A DNA stretch of 64,000 bases, from positions 1 through 64,000 of the forward strand of contig NZ_CAKKNC010000017.1 in the NCBI RefSeq assembly GCF_918741285.1, read 5' to 3'. This document shows, in pieces, positions 45,157 through 54,774 of the stretch. Source of the stretch: Sphingobium sp. CECT 9361 (GTDB lineage: Bacteria > Pseudomonadota > Alphaproteobacteria > Sphingomonadales > Sphingomonadaceae). A model generated the notes under the pieces. That model was given only the letters and a program-made list of their open reading frames with translations, was not told where the DNA came from and did not search any database. The number at the start of each line of letters is the position of its first letter. Within the stretch, counting starts at the first letter, position 1. The position numbers and the translations under genes were made by a program.

Positions 45157-47724
45157 TTAAGTAACGGCAGCCTTTTTGGGTGCCGTCGCTTTTTTAGGAG
45201 CGGCCTTCTTCGCGGGTGCTTTCTTGGCCGCTGCTTTCTTAGGCGCTGCTTTCTTCTTGCCCTTCTTGGCAGGTGCTGCGGCGGCGCGGGCGTCGATGAG
45301 TTGAGCGGCTTCTTCCAGCGTCAGTTGGTCCTTGTCGACGGTCTTGGGCAGCGTCGCGTTGGTTTCTCCGTCAGTGACGTAAGCGCCGTAGCGGCCTTCC
45401 ATCAGCTTGATTTCCGCTTCGCTGCGCGGGTGTTTGCCGAGAACCTTGAGCGGTTCGCGACCACCGGCGGCGCGCGGTCCCTTGTTGGCGGCGTCGGCCA
45501 GCTTCGCGACGGCGGCGTTCATGCCGGTTTCGAAAATTTCGGCGGTGCCGGACAGCCGCGCATATTTGCCGTCATGGAGCAGATACGGCCCGAAACGCCC
45601 GATATTGGCGACGATGGGCAGGCCCGTTTCCGGGTGATCGCCGACGGTGCGCGGGAGGCTGAGCAGCTTCACCGCCCAGTCGAGCGTCAGTTCGCCATCG
45701 GGCAAATCCTTCGGGATCGACCCACGCTTGGCCTCCTTGCCTTCGCCCATTTCGATATAGGGACCAAAGCGGCCGCTTTTGCGGATGATGTCCTGCCCGG
45801 TTTCAGGATGCTGGCCGAGCGCTTCGGGGCCGGTATCGGCGGCGCCATCGCTGCCCGGCTGACCGAATTTACGGGTGAATTTGCATTCCGGATAGTTGGA
45901 GCAAGCGATGAACGCGCCGAAGCGTCCGCCGCGCAGCGACAATTTGCCATCGGCGCACAGCGGGCAAGCGCGCGGATCGGTGCCGTCCGCCTTGGCCGGG
46001 AACAGCATGGGTTCGAGGAATTTGTCGAGCTCAGCGGTGATGTCGGAAGGCTTCTGCTCCATGACTTCCAGCGTCTTGGGCTTGAAGTCTTTCCAGAAGG
46101 CTTCAAGTACGGCCTGCCACTGCGCGCGGCCGCCGGAGACGTCATCGAGTTCGTCTTCCATGCCTGCCGTGAAGTCGTAGCTCACATAGCGTTCGAAGAA
46201 GCGTTCGAGGAAAGCGGTGACGAGGCGTCCGCTTTCTTCGGCAAAGAAGCGGTTCTTTTCGATCCGCACATAGTCGCGGTCCTTGAGCGTCTGGAGCGTC
46301 GAGGCGTAAGTCGATGGGCGACCGATGCCGAGCTCTTCCAGACGCTTGACGAGGCTCGCTTCGCTGTAGCGTGGCGGCGGCTGCGTGAAATGCTGTTCGG
46401 CGTTGACGGCCTTTTTCGCGGGCACATCGCCTTGCGACAGACGGGGCAACAGCTTGCCGTCTTCGTCTTCGCTATCGTCGCGGCCTTCTTCGTAGAGCGC
46501 GAGGAAGCCGGGGAAGATTACGACCTGCCCGGTGGCGCGCAGGGTGTGGCTGCCGCTGCCGTCGGTCATGTCGATGGTGGTGCGCTCCATGCGGGCGGAT
46601 GCCATCTGGCTGGCGAGTGCGCGCTTGAAGACGAGGTCGTAGAGGCGCGCATGGTCGCCGGAGCCGACTTTGTCGCGGGTAAATTCGGTCGGACGAATGG
46701 CTTCATGCGCTTCCTGTGCATTCTTTGCCTTCGTCTGATACATGCGTGGTTTTTCAGGAAGATAGCCGCCGTCATAGCGATCCGATATCGCCTTGCGTGC
46801 GGCGGAAATGGCGCTGTGGTCCATTTGTACGCCGTCGGTACGCATGTAGGTGATCGCGCCGTCTTCGTAGAGCTGCTGCGCGATCCGCATGGTGTGGCTG
46901 GCGGAGAAGCCCAGCTTGCGAGCGGCTTCCTGCTGGAGCGTCGAGGTTGTGAACGGCGGCGGCGGATTGCGGGTGAGCGGCTTGGTCTCGACCGTCTGAA
47001 CGGTGAAGCGGCCCGCTTCGACATCGGCCTTGGCGGCGAGTGCGTCGCCTTCCTTGCCGATGCTGAGGCGCTCGATCTTCTCGCCCTTCCAGCGGATGAG
47101 GCGCGAGGTGAACGCTACGCCGCCCTGCTCCATGTCGGCGGAGACGGACCAATATTCCTGCGCGGTGAAGCTCTCGATCTCGCGTTCGCGCTCGACAATG
47201 AGGCGCAAGGCAACTGACTGCACACGCCCCGCCGATTTGGCACCCGGCAGCTTGCGCCAGAGCACTGGCGAAAGGGTGAAGCCGACGAGATAGTCGAGCG
47301 CGCGGCGGGCGCGATAGGCGTCGATCAGATCCTCGTCGAGCGCGCGGGGATGCGCCATGGCGTCGAGCACAGCCGCCTTTGTGATGGCATTGAAGGTTAC
47401 GCGGTCAACCACTTGCGGCAGCGCCTTTTTCGCGCGCAGCACTTCCTGCACATGCCAGCTTATGGCTTCGCCTTCGCGGTCAGGGTCAGTCGCGAGGATG
47501 AGGCGCGTAGCTTGCTTGGCGGCATCGGTGATCGCCTTCAACTGGCGCGCCTTGTCGCCGTAATTTTCCCACGACATCGCAAAACCGTCGTCGGGGTTCA
47601 CCGATCCATCCTTGGGCGGCAGATCTCGGATGTGACCATAGGACGCCAGGACATGGAAATCCCCGCCCAGATACTTCTCGATGGTCTTCGCCTTGGCCGG
47701 CGACTCTACAATGACAAGCTGCAT
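45157..47724 (-). CDS. topA: DNA topoisomerase I
   Basis: 855 residues. Relaxes negative supercoils. Toprim domain at the N-terminus (QLVIVESPAKAKTIEKYLGG), active-site Tyr in GAITYMRTDGV, and C-terminal zinc-finger region with CPLCADGKLSLRGGRFGAFI and CSNYPEC, followed by several glycine-rich repeats of the topo-C type (GRFGPYIEMG, GRFGPYLLHDG, GRYGAYVTDG). The last 40 residues are an Ala/Lys/Pro repeat tail like histone H1. It follows dprA and plsY on the same strand. Confidence 0.96.
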   Translation of the reverse strand: MQLVIVESPAKAKTIEKYLGGDFHVLASYGHIRDLPPKDGSVNPDDGFAMSWENYGDKARQLKAITDAAKQATRLILATDPDREGEAISWHVQEVLRAKKALPQVVDRVTFNAITKAAVLDAMAHPRALDEDLIDAYRARRALDYLVGFTLSPVLWRKLPGAKSAGRVQSVALRLIVEREREIESFTAQEYWSVSADMEQGGVAFTSRLIRWKGEKIERLSIGKEGDALAAKADVEAGRFTVQTVETKPLTRNPPPPFTTSTLQQEAARKLGFSASHTMRIAQQLYEDGAITYMRTDGVQMDHSAISAARKAISDRYDGGYLPEKPRMYQTKAKNAQEAHEAIRPTEFTRDKVGSGDHARLYDLVFKRALASQMASARMERTTIDMTDGSGSHTLRATGQVVIFPGFLALYEEGRDDSEDEDGKLLPRLSQGDVPAKKAVNAEQHFTQPPPRYSEASLVKRLEELGIGRPSTYASTLQTLKDRDYVRIEKNRFFAEESGRLVTAFLERFFERYVSYDFTAGMEDELDDVSGGRAQWQAVLEAFWKDFKPKTLEVMEQKPSDITAELDKFLEPMLFPAKADGTDPRACPLCADGKLSLRGGRFGAFIACSNYPECKFTRKFGQPGSDGAADTGPEALGQHPETGQDIIRKSGRFGPYIEMGEGKEAKRGSIPKDLPDGELTLDWAVKLLSLPRTVGDHPETGLPIVANIGRFGPYLLHDGKYARLSGTAEIFETGMNAAVAKLADAANKGPRAAGGREPLKVLGKHPRSEAEIKLMEGRYGAYVTDGETNATLPKTVDKDQLTLEEAAQLIDARAAAAPAKKGKKKAAPKKAAAKKAPAKKAAPKKATAPKKAAVT

Positions 47725-47816
47725 GATGCTGTCGAAAACCCCTGTTGAATCGTTCTCTCACGTATACGCGCGAGTTTGGGTGTGGAAATTGAGAACCGTC
47801 AAGCGGCCATTATGGG

Positions 47817-48899
47817 TCATTCGCGCAGGCTGACGCGCCCGCCTGCATGGCGTTCGGCACGTCCGGCCAGTTCAAGTTCGAGGAGGACGGTCTGCACCAG
47901 CGCCGGGGCTATGCCCGACTGGCGGATGAGTTCATCGACCGGGACCGGGACGGGGCCGAGCAGATCGACGATGCGGCGGCGGTCGGAATCGCTGGCGTCG
48001 GCGGGTGGCGCAGCGGTGAAGGGATCGGAGGGCTGGCGGAACATCGATCCGTGGATGGGGCCGATGGCTTCCAAAATGTCCGCGACCGATTGCACGAGGA
48101 TCGCGCCTTCGCGGATCAGTTGATTGCATCCCTGCGCACGGGGGTCGAGCGGGGAGCCGGGGACCGCCATGACGTCACGCCCTGCCTCCCCCGCCAGCCG
48201 CGCGGTGATGAGCGAGCCGGACTTCGGCGCTGCCTCGACTACGACCGTGCCGACCGAAAGACCCGCGATGATGCGGTTGCGCGAGGGGAAATGGCGCGCG
48301 AGCGGTTGGGTGCCGGGCGGCTGTTCGGCGAGGAGCAGGCCGCGCTGAGCGACCTGTTCCTGCAGTGCTTCGTTTTCCGGAGGGTACGCAATGTCGATGC
48401 CGCTGGCGATGACGCCGATCGTGCCGCCATCGATCGATCCCTGATGCGCTGCGGTGTCTATGCCGCGCGCCAGACCGGAAACCACGGTGACGCCCTCCGC
48501 CGCTAGCCCCTGCCCCAGCATCCGTGAGAAGCGGCAGGCAGCAGCGGAGGCATTGCGCGCGCCGACCATGCCGACGCAACGGCGCTTCGCCAGTGACAGA
48601 TCGCCGCGATAGATGAGCGCGGGCGGGGCCGTTTCCATTTCGGCCAGCAATGCCGGGTAATCGGGTTCGCCGATGAAGACGTAAAATGCGCCAAGGGATT
48701 GGGTGCGTTCGACTTCGCGCAGGATGAGAGCGGGTTCGGCCAAGCGCGGAGGGCGGCCTCCACCCCGCGCGGCAAGATCCGGGATCGCCGCCAGCGCGGC
48801 TGTGGCCGAGCCGAAGCGCGCGATGAGCTGACGATAGGTTATGGGACCGATCTGCGCCGAGCGGATCAGGCGCAGGCTATCCAGACGGGAATGCTCCAA
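47817..48899 (-). CDS. dprA: DNA-processing protein DprA (DNA uptake / recombination mediator)
   Basis: 360 residues. Loads RecA on incoming single-stranded DNA in natural transformation. The Rossmann-like core is clear: CVGMVGARNASAAACRFSR, VVSGLARGIDTAAHQGSIDG, IGVIASGIDIAYPPEN and FPSRNRIIAGLS; a C-terminal winged-helix-like domain (LLGPVPVPVDELIRQSGI) follows. It starts six bases after plsY and precedes topA, the familiar plsY-dprA-topA order. Confidence 0.95.
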   Translation of the reverse strand: MEHSRLDSLRLIRSAQIGPITYRQLIARFGSATAALAAIPDLAARGGGRPPRLAEPALILREVERTQSLGAFYVFIGEPDYPALLAEMETAPPALIYRGDLSLAKRRCVGMVGARNASAAACRFSRMLGQGLAAEGVTVVSGLARGIDTAAHQGSIDGGTIGVIASGIDIAYPPENEALQEQVAQRGLLLAEQPPGTQPLARHFPSRNRIIAGLSVGTVVVEAAPKSGSLITARLAGEAGRDVMAVPGSPLDPRAQGCNQLIREGAILVQSVADILEAIGPIHGSMFRQPSDPFTAAPPADASDSDRRRIVDLLGPVPVPVDELIRQSGIAPALVQTVLLELELAGRAERHAGGRVSLRE

Positions 48900-48905
48900 C
48901 GTATC

Positions 48906-49505
48906 TCAGCCCTTCTTGCCGACCTTCGGCTCGGTGCCCGCCAACAGTCGCCTTATATTGGCGCGGTGACGCCACAGGACGATAGCGGCCATTCCCGCGA
49001 AGGCCTGAGCAAGCATAGGATGCCCCGCTACTAGCGCGCCTATAGGGGCGCTAATCGCTGCCGCCATGCCCCCAACCGAGGACCAGCGCAGGATCAGGAG
49101 CGCGCCGATCCACACGGCCGCGAACAGCAGGCCGCTGGGCCAGTGCAGCGCGAGAACCACGCCCATCATCGTAGCAACGCCCTTGCCCCCGGCAAAGCGT
49201 AGCCAGATGGGGTAGCAATGGCCGATGAACGCCATCACGCCGCCGACGACGGTGCCGTGCGCCGGATCGATCATGCCGCCGATGGCGACTGCGCCAGCCC
49301 CTTTGGCCAGGTCCAGAAGCAGCGTCAGCGCCGCCAGTCCCTTGCGCCCTGTGCGCAGGACATTGGTAGCGCCGATGTTGCCGGACCCGATCTGACGAAG
49401 GTCGCCTGCGCCCGAAAAGCGGGTGAGGAGCAAGCCGAAGGGGATCGAACCCAACACATATCCGACAAGTGCAGAGAGAATTGGCGCGAGCCAGAGCGAT
49501 GGCAT
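48906..49505 (-). CDS. plsY: Acyl-phosphate:glycerol-3-phosphate acyltransferase
   Basis: 199 residues from the ATG at 49505 (ribosome binding site AAGGGGACC). Multi-span inner membrane enzyme that makes lysophosphatidic acid from acyl phosphate. The three conserved motifs are present: SIPFGLLLTR, GSGNIGATNVLR, and FAGGKGVATMMG. About five membrane helices. First gene of the plsY-dprA-topA unit, divergent from murI across 142 bases. Confidence 0.95.
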   Translation of the reverse strand: MPSLWLAPILSALVGYVLGSIPFGLLLTRFSGAGDLRQIGSGNIGATNVLRTGRKGLAALTLLLDLAKGAGAVAIGGMIDPAHGTVVGGVMAFIGHCYPIWLRFAGGKGVATMMGVVLALHWPSGLLFAAVWIGALLILRWSSVGGMAAAISAPIGALVAGHPMLAQAFAGMAAIVLWRHRANIRRLLAGTEPKVGKKG

Positions 49506-49647
49506 GAAAAGGTCCCCTTGGTACGTCCCAATCATAAACGGCAGCGCAGCAGGGGCAAGTCGCGTTTCCACGTTTTGCGCACAGGATGACGGGTTCGCCA
49601 TCGGCACGCGGTTGACTTCCTAAGCCCGGCAAGGGAATTGAACGAGC

Positions 49648-50451
49648 ATGACTGTATCGCCTGACGCCCCTGTCCTCTTTTTCGATTCCGGTGTCGGCGG
49701 CTTGTCGATTCTTGCGCCCGCCCATGCGCTCCTGCCAACCATGCCGGTCGTTTACGCTGCCGACTCCGCTGGATTTCCTTATGGGACGAAGAGCGAAGCG
49801 GAGATTGCGGCGCGGGTGCCTGCGCTGCTCGGTCGCCTTGTCGAGCGTTATCGCCCGCGTCTTGTGGTAATCGCCTGCAATACGGCATCGACCATCGCTC
49901 TGTCGGTGGTGCGCGCTGCGCTGGATGTGCCGGTGGTGGGCACTGTCCCGGCGATCAAGCCCGCCGCCGAGCAATCAATCGAGCGCGTCATCGGCGTGCT
50001 TGGCACTGACGCCACCGTGCGCCAACCTTATGTGGATCGGCTGGCGGCGGAACATGGCGCGGACTGTACCGTGCTGAGGCACGGATCGGCGGCGCTGGTG
50101 GCGCTTGCCGAAGCGAAGCTGCGAGGAGAGACGCTCGATCCGGCGGTGGCGCGCGATGCCTTGGCGGGATTGCTCGATCAGCCCGGCGGGGAGCGGATGG
50201 ACGTTGTTGTGCTGGCTTGCACGCACTTTCCGCTTTTGCTGGATGAACTACGCGCCGCCAGCCCCCGCGAACTGGCTTTCGTCGATGGCGGACCGGGCAT
50301 CGCGCGGCGGATCGCCTATCTTACTCAGGGACAGGCATGGCCGGACGCACAGCCCGATGGCGTCGCCGTATTTACGCGGGTCGATGCCGACACGGAAGCG
50401 TTGCGACCTGCGCTGCTATCATACGGATTAACACGTATCGACGCGCTATAA
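49648..50451 (+). CDS. murI: Glutamate racemase
   Basis: 267 residues. Cofactor-independent enzyme that makes D-glutamate for peptidoglycan. The two catalytic cysteines are in VVIACNTAST and LACTHFPLLL, and the N-terminal FFDSGVGGLSIL is the substrate site. It is a single gene followed by hemA on the same strand after 120 bases. Together with alr (24052) the window carries both D-amino-acid racemases for the cell wall. Confidence 0.94.
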   Translation: MTVSPDAPVLFFDSGVGGLSILAPAHALLPTMPVVYAADSAGFPYGTKSEAEIAARVPALLGRLVERYRPRLVVIACNTASTIALSVVRAALDVPVVGTVPAIKPAAEQSIERVIGVLGTDATVRQPYVDRLAAEHGADCTVLRHGSAALVALAEAKLRGETLDPAVARDALAGLLDQPGGERMDVVVLACTHFPLLLDELRAASPRELAFVDGGPGIARRIAYLTQGQAWPDAQPDGVAVFTRVDADTEALRPALLSYGLTRIDAL

Positions 50452-50571
50452 AGCGCCGGGACGATTGGAGTGATCGGAAAACTCCCACTTTTGCGAACGG
50501 TTATCGCTGGTAAATCGCTCGCACCCTGTCTAAACGGCGGCCCTAGTCAATGCAGCAGTCGGGACGACGCC

Positions 50572-51792
50572 GTGAACTACAAACATATCTTCAGCCAGGC
50601 TATCGACCGCTTGCACAGTGAAGGCCGCTATCGGGTCTTCATCGATATTTTGCGGAACAAGGGGAATTTCCCCAACGCGCGCTGCTTCCATGGCCATAAC
50701 GGGCCGAAGCCGATTACGGTGTGGTGCTCCAACGACTATCTCGCCATGGGCCAGCATCCCAAGGTCGTTTCCGCGATGGAAGAAGCGCTGCACGATGTCG
50801 GCGCTGGGTCTGGCGGCACGCGCAATATCGGCGGCAACACGCATTATCATGTCGATCTGGAAGGCGAACTGGCCGACCTGCATGGCAAGGAAGGCGCACT
50901 GCTCTTCACCAGTGGCTATGTGTCGAACGAAGCGACGCTTTCGACGCTGGCCAAGCTGCTTCCGGGTTGCATCATCTATTCCGATGAACTGAACCACGCA
51001 TCTATGATTGCGGGCATTCGCAATTCGGGCTGCGAGAAGCAGGTGTTCCGTCACAACGATGTCGAACATCTGCGCGAATTGCTCGAAGCGTCGGACCCCG
51101 AAGCGCCCAAGCTGATCGCCTTCGAAAGCGTCTATTCGATGGACGGCGATGTCGCGCCGATCGATGCGTTTTGCGATCTGGCGGATGAATTCAATGCGCT
51201 GACCTATCTCGATGAAGTGCATGCTGTGGGCATGTACGGTCCGCGCGGTGGCGGCATTTCGGATCGCGACGGCGTTGCGCATCGGTTGACGATCATCGAA
51301 GGGACGCTCGGCAAGGCGTTCGGCGTGATGGGCGGCTATATCGCGGCCGATCAGATGATCATCGACGTGATCCGCAGCTATGCGCCCGGGTTCATCTTCA
51401 CGACTTCGCTTTCGCCTGTGCTGGTGGCCGGTGCGCTGGCTAGCGTGCGGCACCTCAAAGCATCGAGCGAAGAGCGCAACGGGCAACAGGCGGCTGCCGC
51501 GACGCTCAAGAATCTGATGAGCGAAGCTGGTTTGCCGGTGATGCCGTCGGTCACGCACATCGTTCCGCTGATGGTCGGTGATCCGATCAAAGCCAAGAAG
51601 ATCAGCGACATTCTGCTCGCCGAATATGGCGTCTATGTGCAGCCGATCAATTACCCGACGGTCCCGCGCGGCACGGAGCGGCTGCGCTTTACGCCCGGTC
51701 CTGCGCATGATGAAGCGATGATGCGCGATCTGGTGTCGGCTTTGGTGGAAATCTGGTCACGCATGGAATTGCAACTGGCCGAGGCGGCCTAA
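50572..51792 (+). CDS. hemA: 5-Aminolevulinate synthase
   Basis: 406 residues from a GTG at 50572; family alignment favours the start [13 protein letters not shown]. First step of heme synthesis by the Shemin route (glycine + succinyl-CoA), the alphaproteobacterial form. PLP-binding Lys in [15 protein letters not shown]; glycine/succinyl-CoA segment [33 protein letters not shown]. The upstream 120 bases would hold the promoter. Links to the propionyl-CoA operon only in that both involve succinyl-CoA. Confidence 0.95.
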   Translation: MNYKHIFSQAIDRLHSEGRYRVFIDILRNKGNFPNARCFHGHNGPKPITVWCSNDYLAMGQHPKVVSAMEEALHDVGAGSGGTRNIGGNTHYHVDLEGELADLHGKEGALLFTSGYVSNEATLSTLAKLLPGCIIYSDELNHASMIAGIRNSGCEKQVFRHNDVEHLRELLEASDPEAPKLIAFESVYSMDGDVAPIDAFCDLADEFNALTYLDEVHAVGMYGPRGGGISDRDGVAHRLTIIEGTLGKAFGVMGGYIAADQMIIDVIRSYAPGFIFTTSLSPVLVAGALASVRHLKASSEERNGQQAAAATLKNLMSEAGLPVMPSVTHIVPLMVGDPIKAKKISDILLAEYGVYVQPINYPTVPRGTERLRFTPGPAHDEAMMRDLVSALVEIWSRMELQLAEAA

Positions 51793-51843
51793 ATTCCAGC
51801 CCCTCTTGCGGAACCTAACATTGCTCTCCCATCTTGAGAGGGC

Positions 51844-52845
51844 ATGTCATCCGTTCCCCATTGGATAGAGCCGCACCCGACCGGCATCTATGTTCGCCCC
51901 GCAGATGCGTGGATCGACCCCAGCCAGCCGCGTGATCGCGCGCTGGTAACCCATGGTCATGCCGATCATGCGCGCGGCGGTCATGGGCATGTGTGGGCGA
52001 CGCGCGAGACATTGGCGATCATGGGTCTGCGCTATGGGACAGCGGATGGCACCCCGCTGGCCTATGACGAGACGTTCACGCTGGGCGATGTGACCATTCG
52101 CTATGTGCCTGCGGGGCATGTGCTGGGTTCAGCGCAGATCGTGCTGGAACATGCAGGCGAGCGGGTAGTGGTGACGGGCGATTATAAACGCCGCAGCGAT
52201 CCCACCTGCCCCGCTTTCGTGCCGGTGCCGTGCGATATCTTCGTGACCGAGGCCACATTCGGACTGCCCGTATTCCGCCATCCCGATACGGGGAGCGAAA
52301 TGGACCGGCTGCTGGGCGCACTTCATGCCCATCCGGAGCGATGCGTGCTGGTGGGCGCTTATGCGCTGGGCAAGGCACAACGGATCATTTGCGAACTGCG
52401 CGCGCGGGGGCATCATGACGCCATCTATATCCACGGCGCGATGGAGAAAATGTGCGCGCTGTATCAGGATTTCGGCGTCGAGATGGGCGAATTGCGACCC
52501 GCCGCTGGTGTCGCGGCGAAGGACATGCGTGGGCATGTCGTGATATCCCCGCCCTCGGCGCTGAACGACCGGTGGAGCCGTCGGCTGCCCGATCCCATCA
52601 CTGCCATGGCGTCAGGCTGGATGCGGGTGCGGCAGCGCGCGCGTCAACGCAACGTCGAGTTGCCGCTGGTGATATCGGACCATGCCGACTGGGACGAACT
52701 GACAGCGACGATCCGCGAAGTCGCGCCGACCGAGACATGGGTGACGCATGGGCGGGAAGAGGCACTCGTTCACTGGTGCCAGATGCACCAGATGAAGGCA
52801 CGCGCGCTGGCGCTGGTCGGGCGTGAGGATGACGACGATGCGTGA
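51844..52845 (+). CDS. Ligase-associated DNA damage response exonuclease (MBL/beta-CASP fold)
   Basis: 333 residues. Metallo-beta-lactamase fold with the zinc motif THGHADHARGG and later VVTGDYKRR, SPPSALND and ISDHADWDEL of the beta-CASP type, as in SNM1-like nucleases. In the conserved ligase-associated cassette it is expected to process DNA ends before sealing. It overlaps the ligase gene by eight bases, so the two are made together. The usual DExH helicase and phosphodiesterase partners are not next to it here. Confidence 0.9.
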   Translation: MSSVPHWIEPHPTGIYVRPADAWIDPSQPRDRALVTHGHADHARGGHGHVWATRETLAIMGLRYGTADGTPLAYDETFTLGDVTIRYVPAGHVLGSAQIVLEHAGERVVVTGDYKRRSDPTCPAFVPVPCDIFVTEATFGLPVFRHPDTGSEMDRLLGALHAHPERCVLVGAYALGKAQRIICELRARGHHDAIYIHGAMEKMCALYQDFGVEMGELRPAAGVAAKDMRGHVVISPPSALNDRWSRRLPDPITAMASGWMRVRQRARQRNVELPLVISDHADWDELTATIREVAPTETWVTHGREEALVHWCQMHQMKARALALVGREDDDDA

Positions 52846-54430
52846 GTTTGCGCAACTGCTCGATGGGCTGGTCTACACGCCATCGCGCAATGGCAAGCTG
52901 CTGCTGATCGGCGAGTATATGAAGCGGACGGTCGATCCCGACCGAGGCTGGGCATTGGCGGCGTTGACCGGAAACCTCGACCTGAAAGCGGTCAAATCCT
53001 CTGCCATTGGCGAAATGATCCGGGGGCGGGTCGATCCGGTGCTGTATGAGATGAGCCGGGATTATGTAGGCGATATGGCGGAGACGGTATCGCTGCTCTG
53101 GCCCTCGTCCGATGCAGCGGATGTCGATGACGGCACTCTGACGCTGGATGTCGTCGTGCAGCGGCTATCAAATGTGAAACGCGCAGAGGCATCCGCCATG
53201 CTGGCCGAAATGATGGATCATCTCGACATCAGCGGACGGTTTGCGGTGCTTAAGCTGGCGACGGGCGGGCTACGCGTCGGCGTGTCTTCGCGGCTTGCCA
53301 AGACCGCATTGGCACAGGCGTTCGATGTGCCGGTCGACGATATCGAGGAGAGCTGGCACGCGCTAACGCCGCCCTACGCCACGTTGTTCGACTGGCTCGA
53401 AGGGCGGAGCGGCCGGCCCGATCCGGCAGGTACGCCGTTCTTCCGTCCGTTCATGCTGGCTCATCCTTTGGAAGAGGCGAGTGTCGATCTGAAGGATTAT
53501 GCCGCCGAATGGAAATGGGACGGCATCCGCGTGCAGATCGTCGGCACGGAGGGCGAGACGCGGCTCTACAGCCGTGCGGGTGACGACATCACCGGCAGCT
53601 TCCCCGACGTGGCCGATGCTTTCAGCGGGCATGGCGTGCTGGACGGCGAGCTACTGGTTAAGGGCGATGTACAGGGCGCTGAGGCGCATGGTGGCGCGGC
53701 GGCGAGCTTCAACGCCTTGCAACAGCGGTTGGGCCGCAAGGCGGTGTCGGGCAAGATGCTGGGTGAGTTCCCAGCCTTCGTGCGGCTCTACGATCTGCTG
53801 CTCGACGGAGAGGAGGATTTGCGGGCGCTGCCGTGGACGGAACGGCGCAAACGGCTGGAGGCCTTCATGCCGTCACTGGATCCGTCACGTTTCGATCTGT
53901 CTGCCGTGATCGACGCGAAGGATTTCGAGGCCTTGGGCGAAATCCGCGCAGGTGCGCGTGACGCAGCGATCGAGGGCGTCATGCTCAAGCGACGCGACAG
54001 TCCCTATGTCACCGGGCGACGCGCAGGCCTCTGGTATAAATGGAAGCGCGATCCGCTGACCGCCGATTGCGTGATGATGTATGCGCAGCGGGGGCATGGA
54101 AAGCGTTCGTCCTATTATTCGGACTACACCTTTGGATGCTGGACAGAGGATGGCGAATTGCTGCCGGTGGGCAAAGCCTATTCCGGGTTTACCGACGAGG
54201 AACTCAAAGGGCTGGACCGTTTCGTGCGGAGCAACACCGTCAACCGCTTCGGCCCGGTGCGCGAGGTGGAAAAGACGCTGGTGCTCGAAGTCGCGTTCGA
54301 TTCGGTCCATGAAAGCAAACGGCACAAGTCGGGACTGGCGATGCGCTTTCCGCGTATCTCGCGCATCCGGCGCGACAAGCCAGCAGCGGAGGCGGATATG
54401 ATTGCGACATTGCGAAAGCTCGTCATCTGA
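52838..54430 (+). CDS. ATP-dependent DNA ligase of the ligase-associated repair cassette
   Basis: 530 residues from the ATG at 52838, eight bases inside the exonuclease gene. N-terminal DNA-binding domain (REFAQLLDGLVYTPSRNGK), then the nucleotidyltransferase domain with AMP-accepting Lys226 in AEWKWDGIRVQ, the RxG motif, LDGELLVKG, and motif IV-V regions EGVMLKRRDSPYVTG and WYKWKRDPL; the C-terminal OB fold follows (LEVAFDSVHES, GLAMRFPRISRIRRDK). It would seal breaks during damage repair; the essential NAD-ligase is elsewhere. Confidence 0.94.
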   Translation: MREFAQLLDGLVYTPSRNGKLLLIGEYMKRTVDPDRGWALAALTGNLDLKAVKSSAIGEMIRGRVDPVLYEMSRDYVGDMAETVSLLWPSSDAADVDDGTLTLDVVVQRLSNVKRAEASAMLAEMMDHLDISGRFAVLKLATGGLRVGVSSRLAKTALAQAFDVPVDDIEESWHALTPPYATLFDWLEGRSGRPDPAGTPFFRPFMLAHPLEEASVDLKDYAAEWKWDGIRVQIVGTEGETRLYSRAGDDITGSFPDVADAFSGHGVLDGELLVKGDVQGAEAHGGAAASFNALQQRLGRKAVSGKMLGEFPAFVRLYDLLLDGEEDLRALPWTERRKRLEAFMPSLDPSRFDLSAVIDAKDFEALGEIRAGARDAAIEGVMLKRRDSPYVTGRRAGLWYKWKRDPLTADCVMMYAQRGHGKRSSYYSDYTFGCWTEDGELLPVGKAYSGFTDEELKGLDRFVRSNTVNRFGPVREVEKTLVLEVAFDSVHESKRHKSGLAMRFPRISRIRRDKPAAEADMIATLRKLVI

Positions 54431-54456
54431 GCGCGTGGGCCATTATACCGGCATTC

Positions 54457-54696
54457 TTGTTACTGAACGCATGGACGATGCTGCGTTTCTGGCAAGACAA
54501 GCAGCGAGCGATAAACGGTAGACGCCGAATTGCGGAATCTGACTTGCTGGGTTTGGCAATTATCGGCGGATCGGTGGGAGCATTGTTAGCCAGGCAAATG
54601 TTCCGTCATAAAACGCGAAAAGAACCCTTTTCCACCTACCTACTTCTGGTCCTTGTCGCTCAGATCGGCGGACTCATCGGATGGTTTTTACTCTGA
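54457..54696 (+). CDS. DUF1294 small membrane protein
   Basis: About 79 residues from a TTG at 54457; the first ATG (54478) would cut the first membrane helix. Family signature: FWQDKQRAINGRRRIAESDL followed by GLAIIGGSVGALLARQMF and RHKTRKEPFS, then a terminal helix. In homologues it is a two- to three-helix membrane protein, sometimes fused to a cold-shock domain; function unknown. The frame continues open upstream into the ligase 3' end, and no ribosome binding site is obvious, so coupling to the ligase gene is possible. Confidence 0.75.
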   Translation: MLLNAWTMLRFWQDKQRAINGRRRIAESDLLGLAIIGGSVGALLARQMFRHKTRKEPFSTYLLLVLVAQIGGLIGWFLL

Positions 54697-54706
54697 TCAC
54701 CGTAAA

Positions 54707-54736
54707 GCCCGCCGACGGGGGGAATGATCGGCGGGC
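54707..54736 (-). terminator. Hairpin terminator of the fasciclin gene
   Basis: Nine-base perfect stem GCCCGCCGA (54707-54715) / TCGGCGGGC (54728-54736). Reading on the minus strand, the stem is followed by CTTTACGG, a short T run, so it should end the fasciclin transcript; it lies about 40 bases past that gene's stop. It could also serve the converging DUF1294 gene. Confidence 0.75.
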
Positions 54737-54774
54737 TCGCAGCAATCTTACGGTAGAAAATCCGTCGATCAGGT

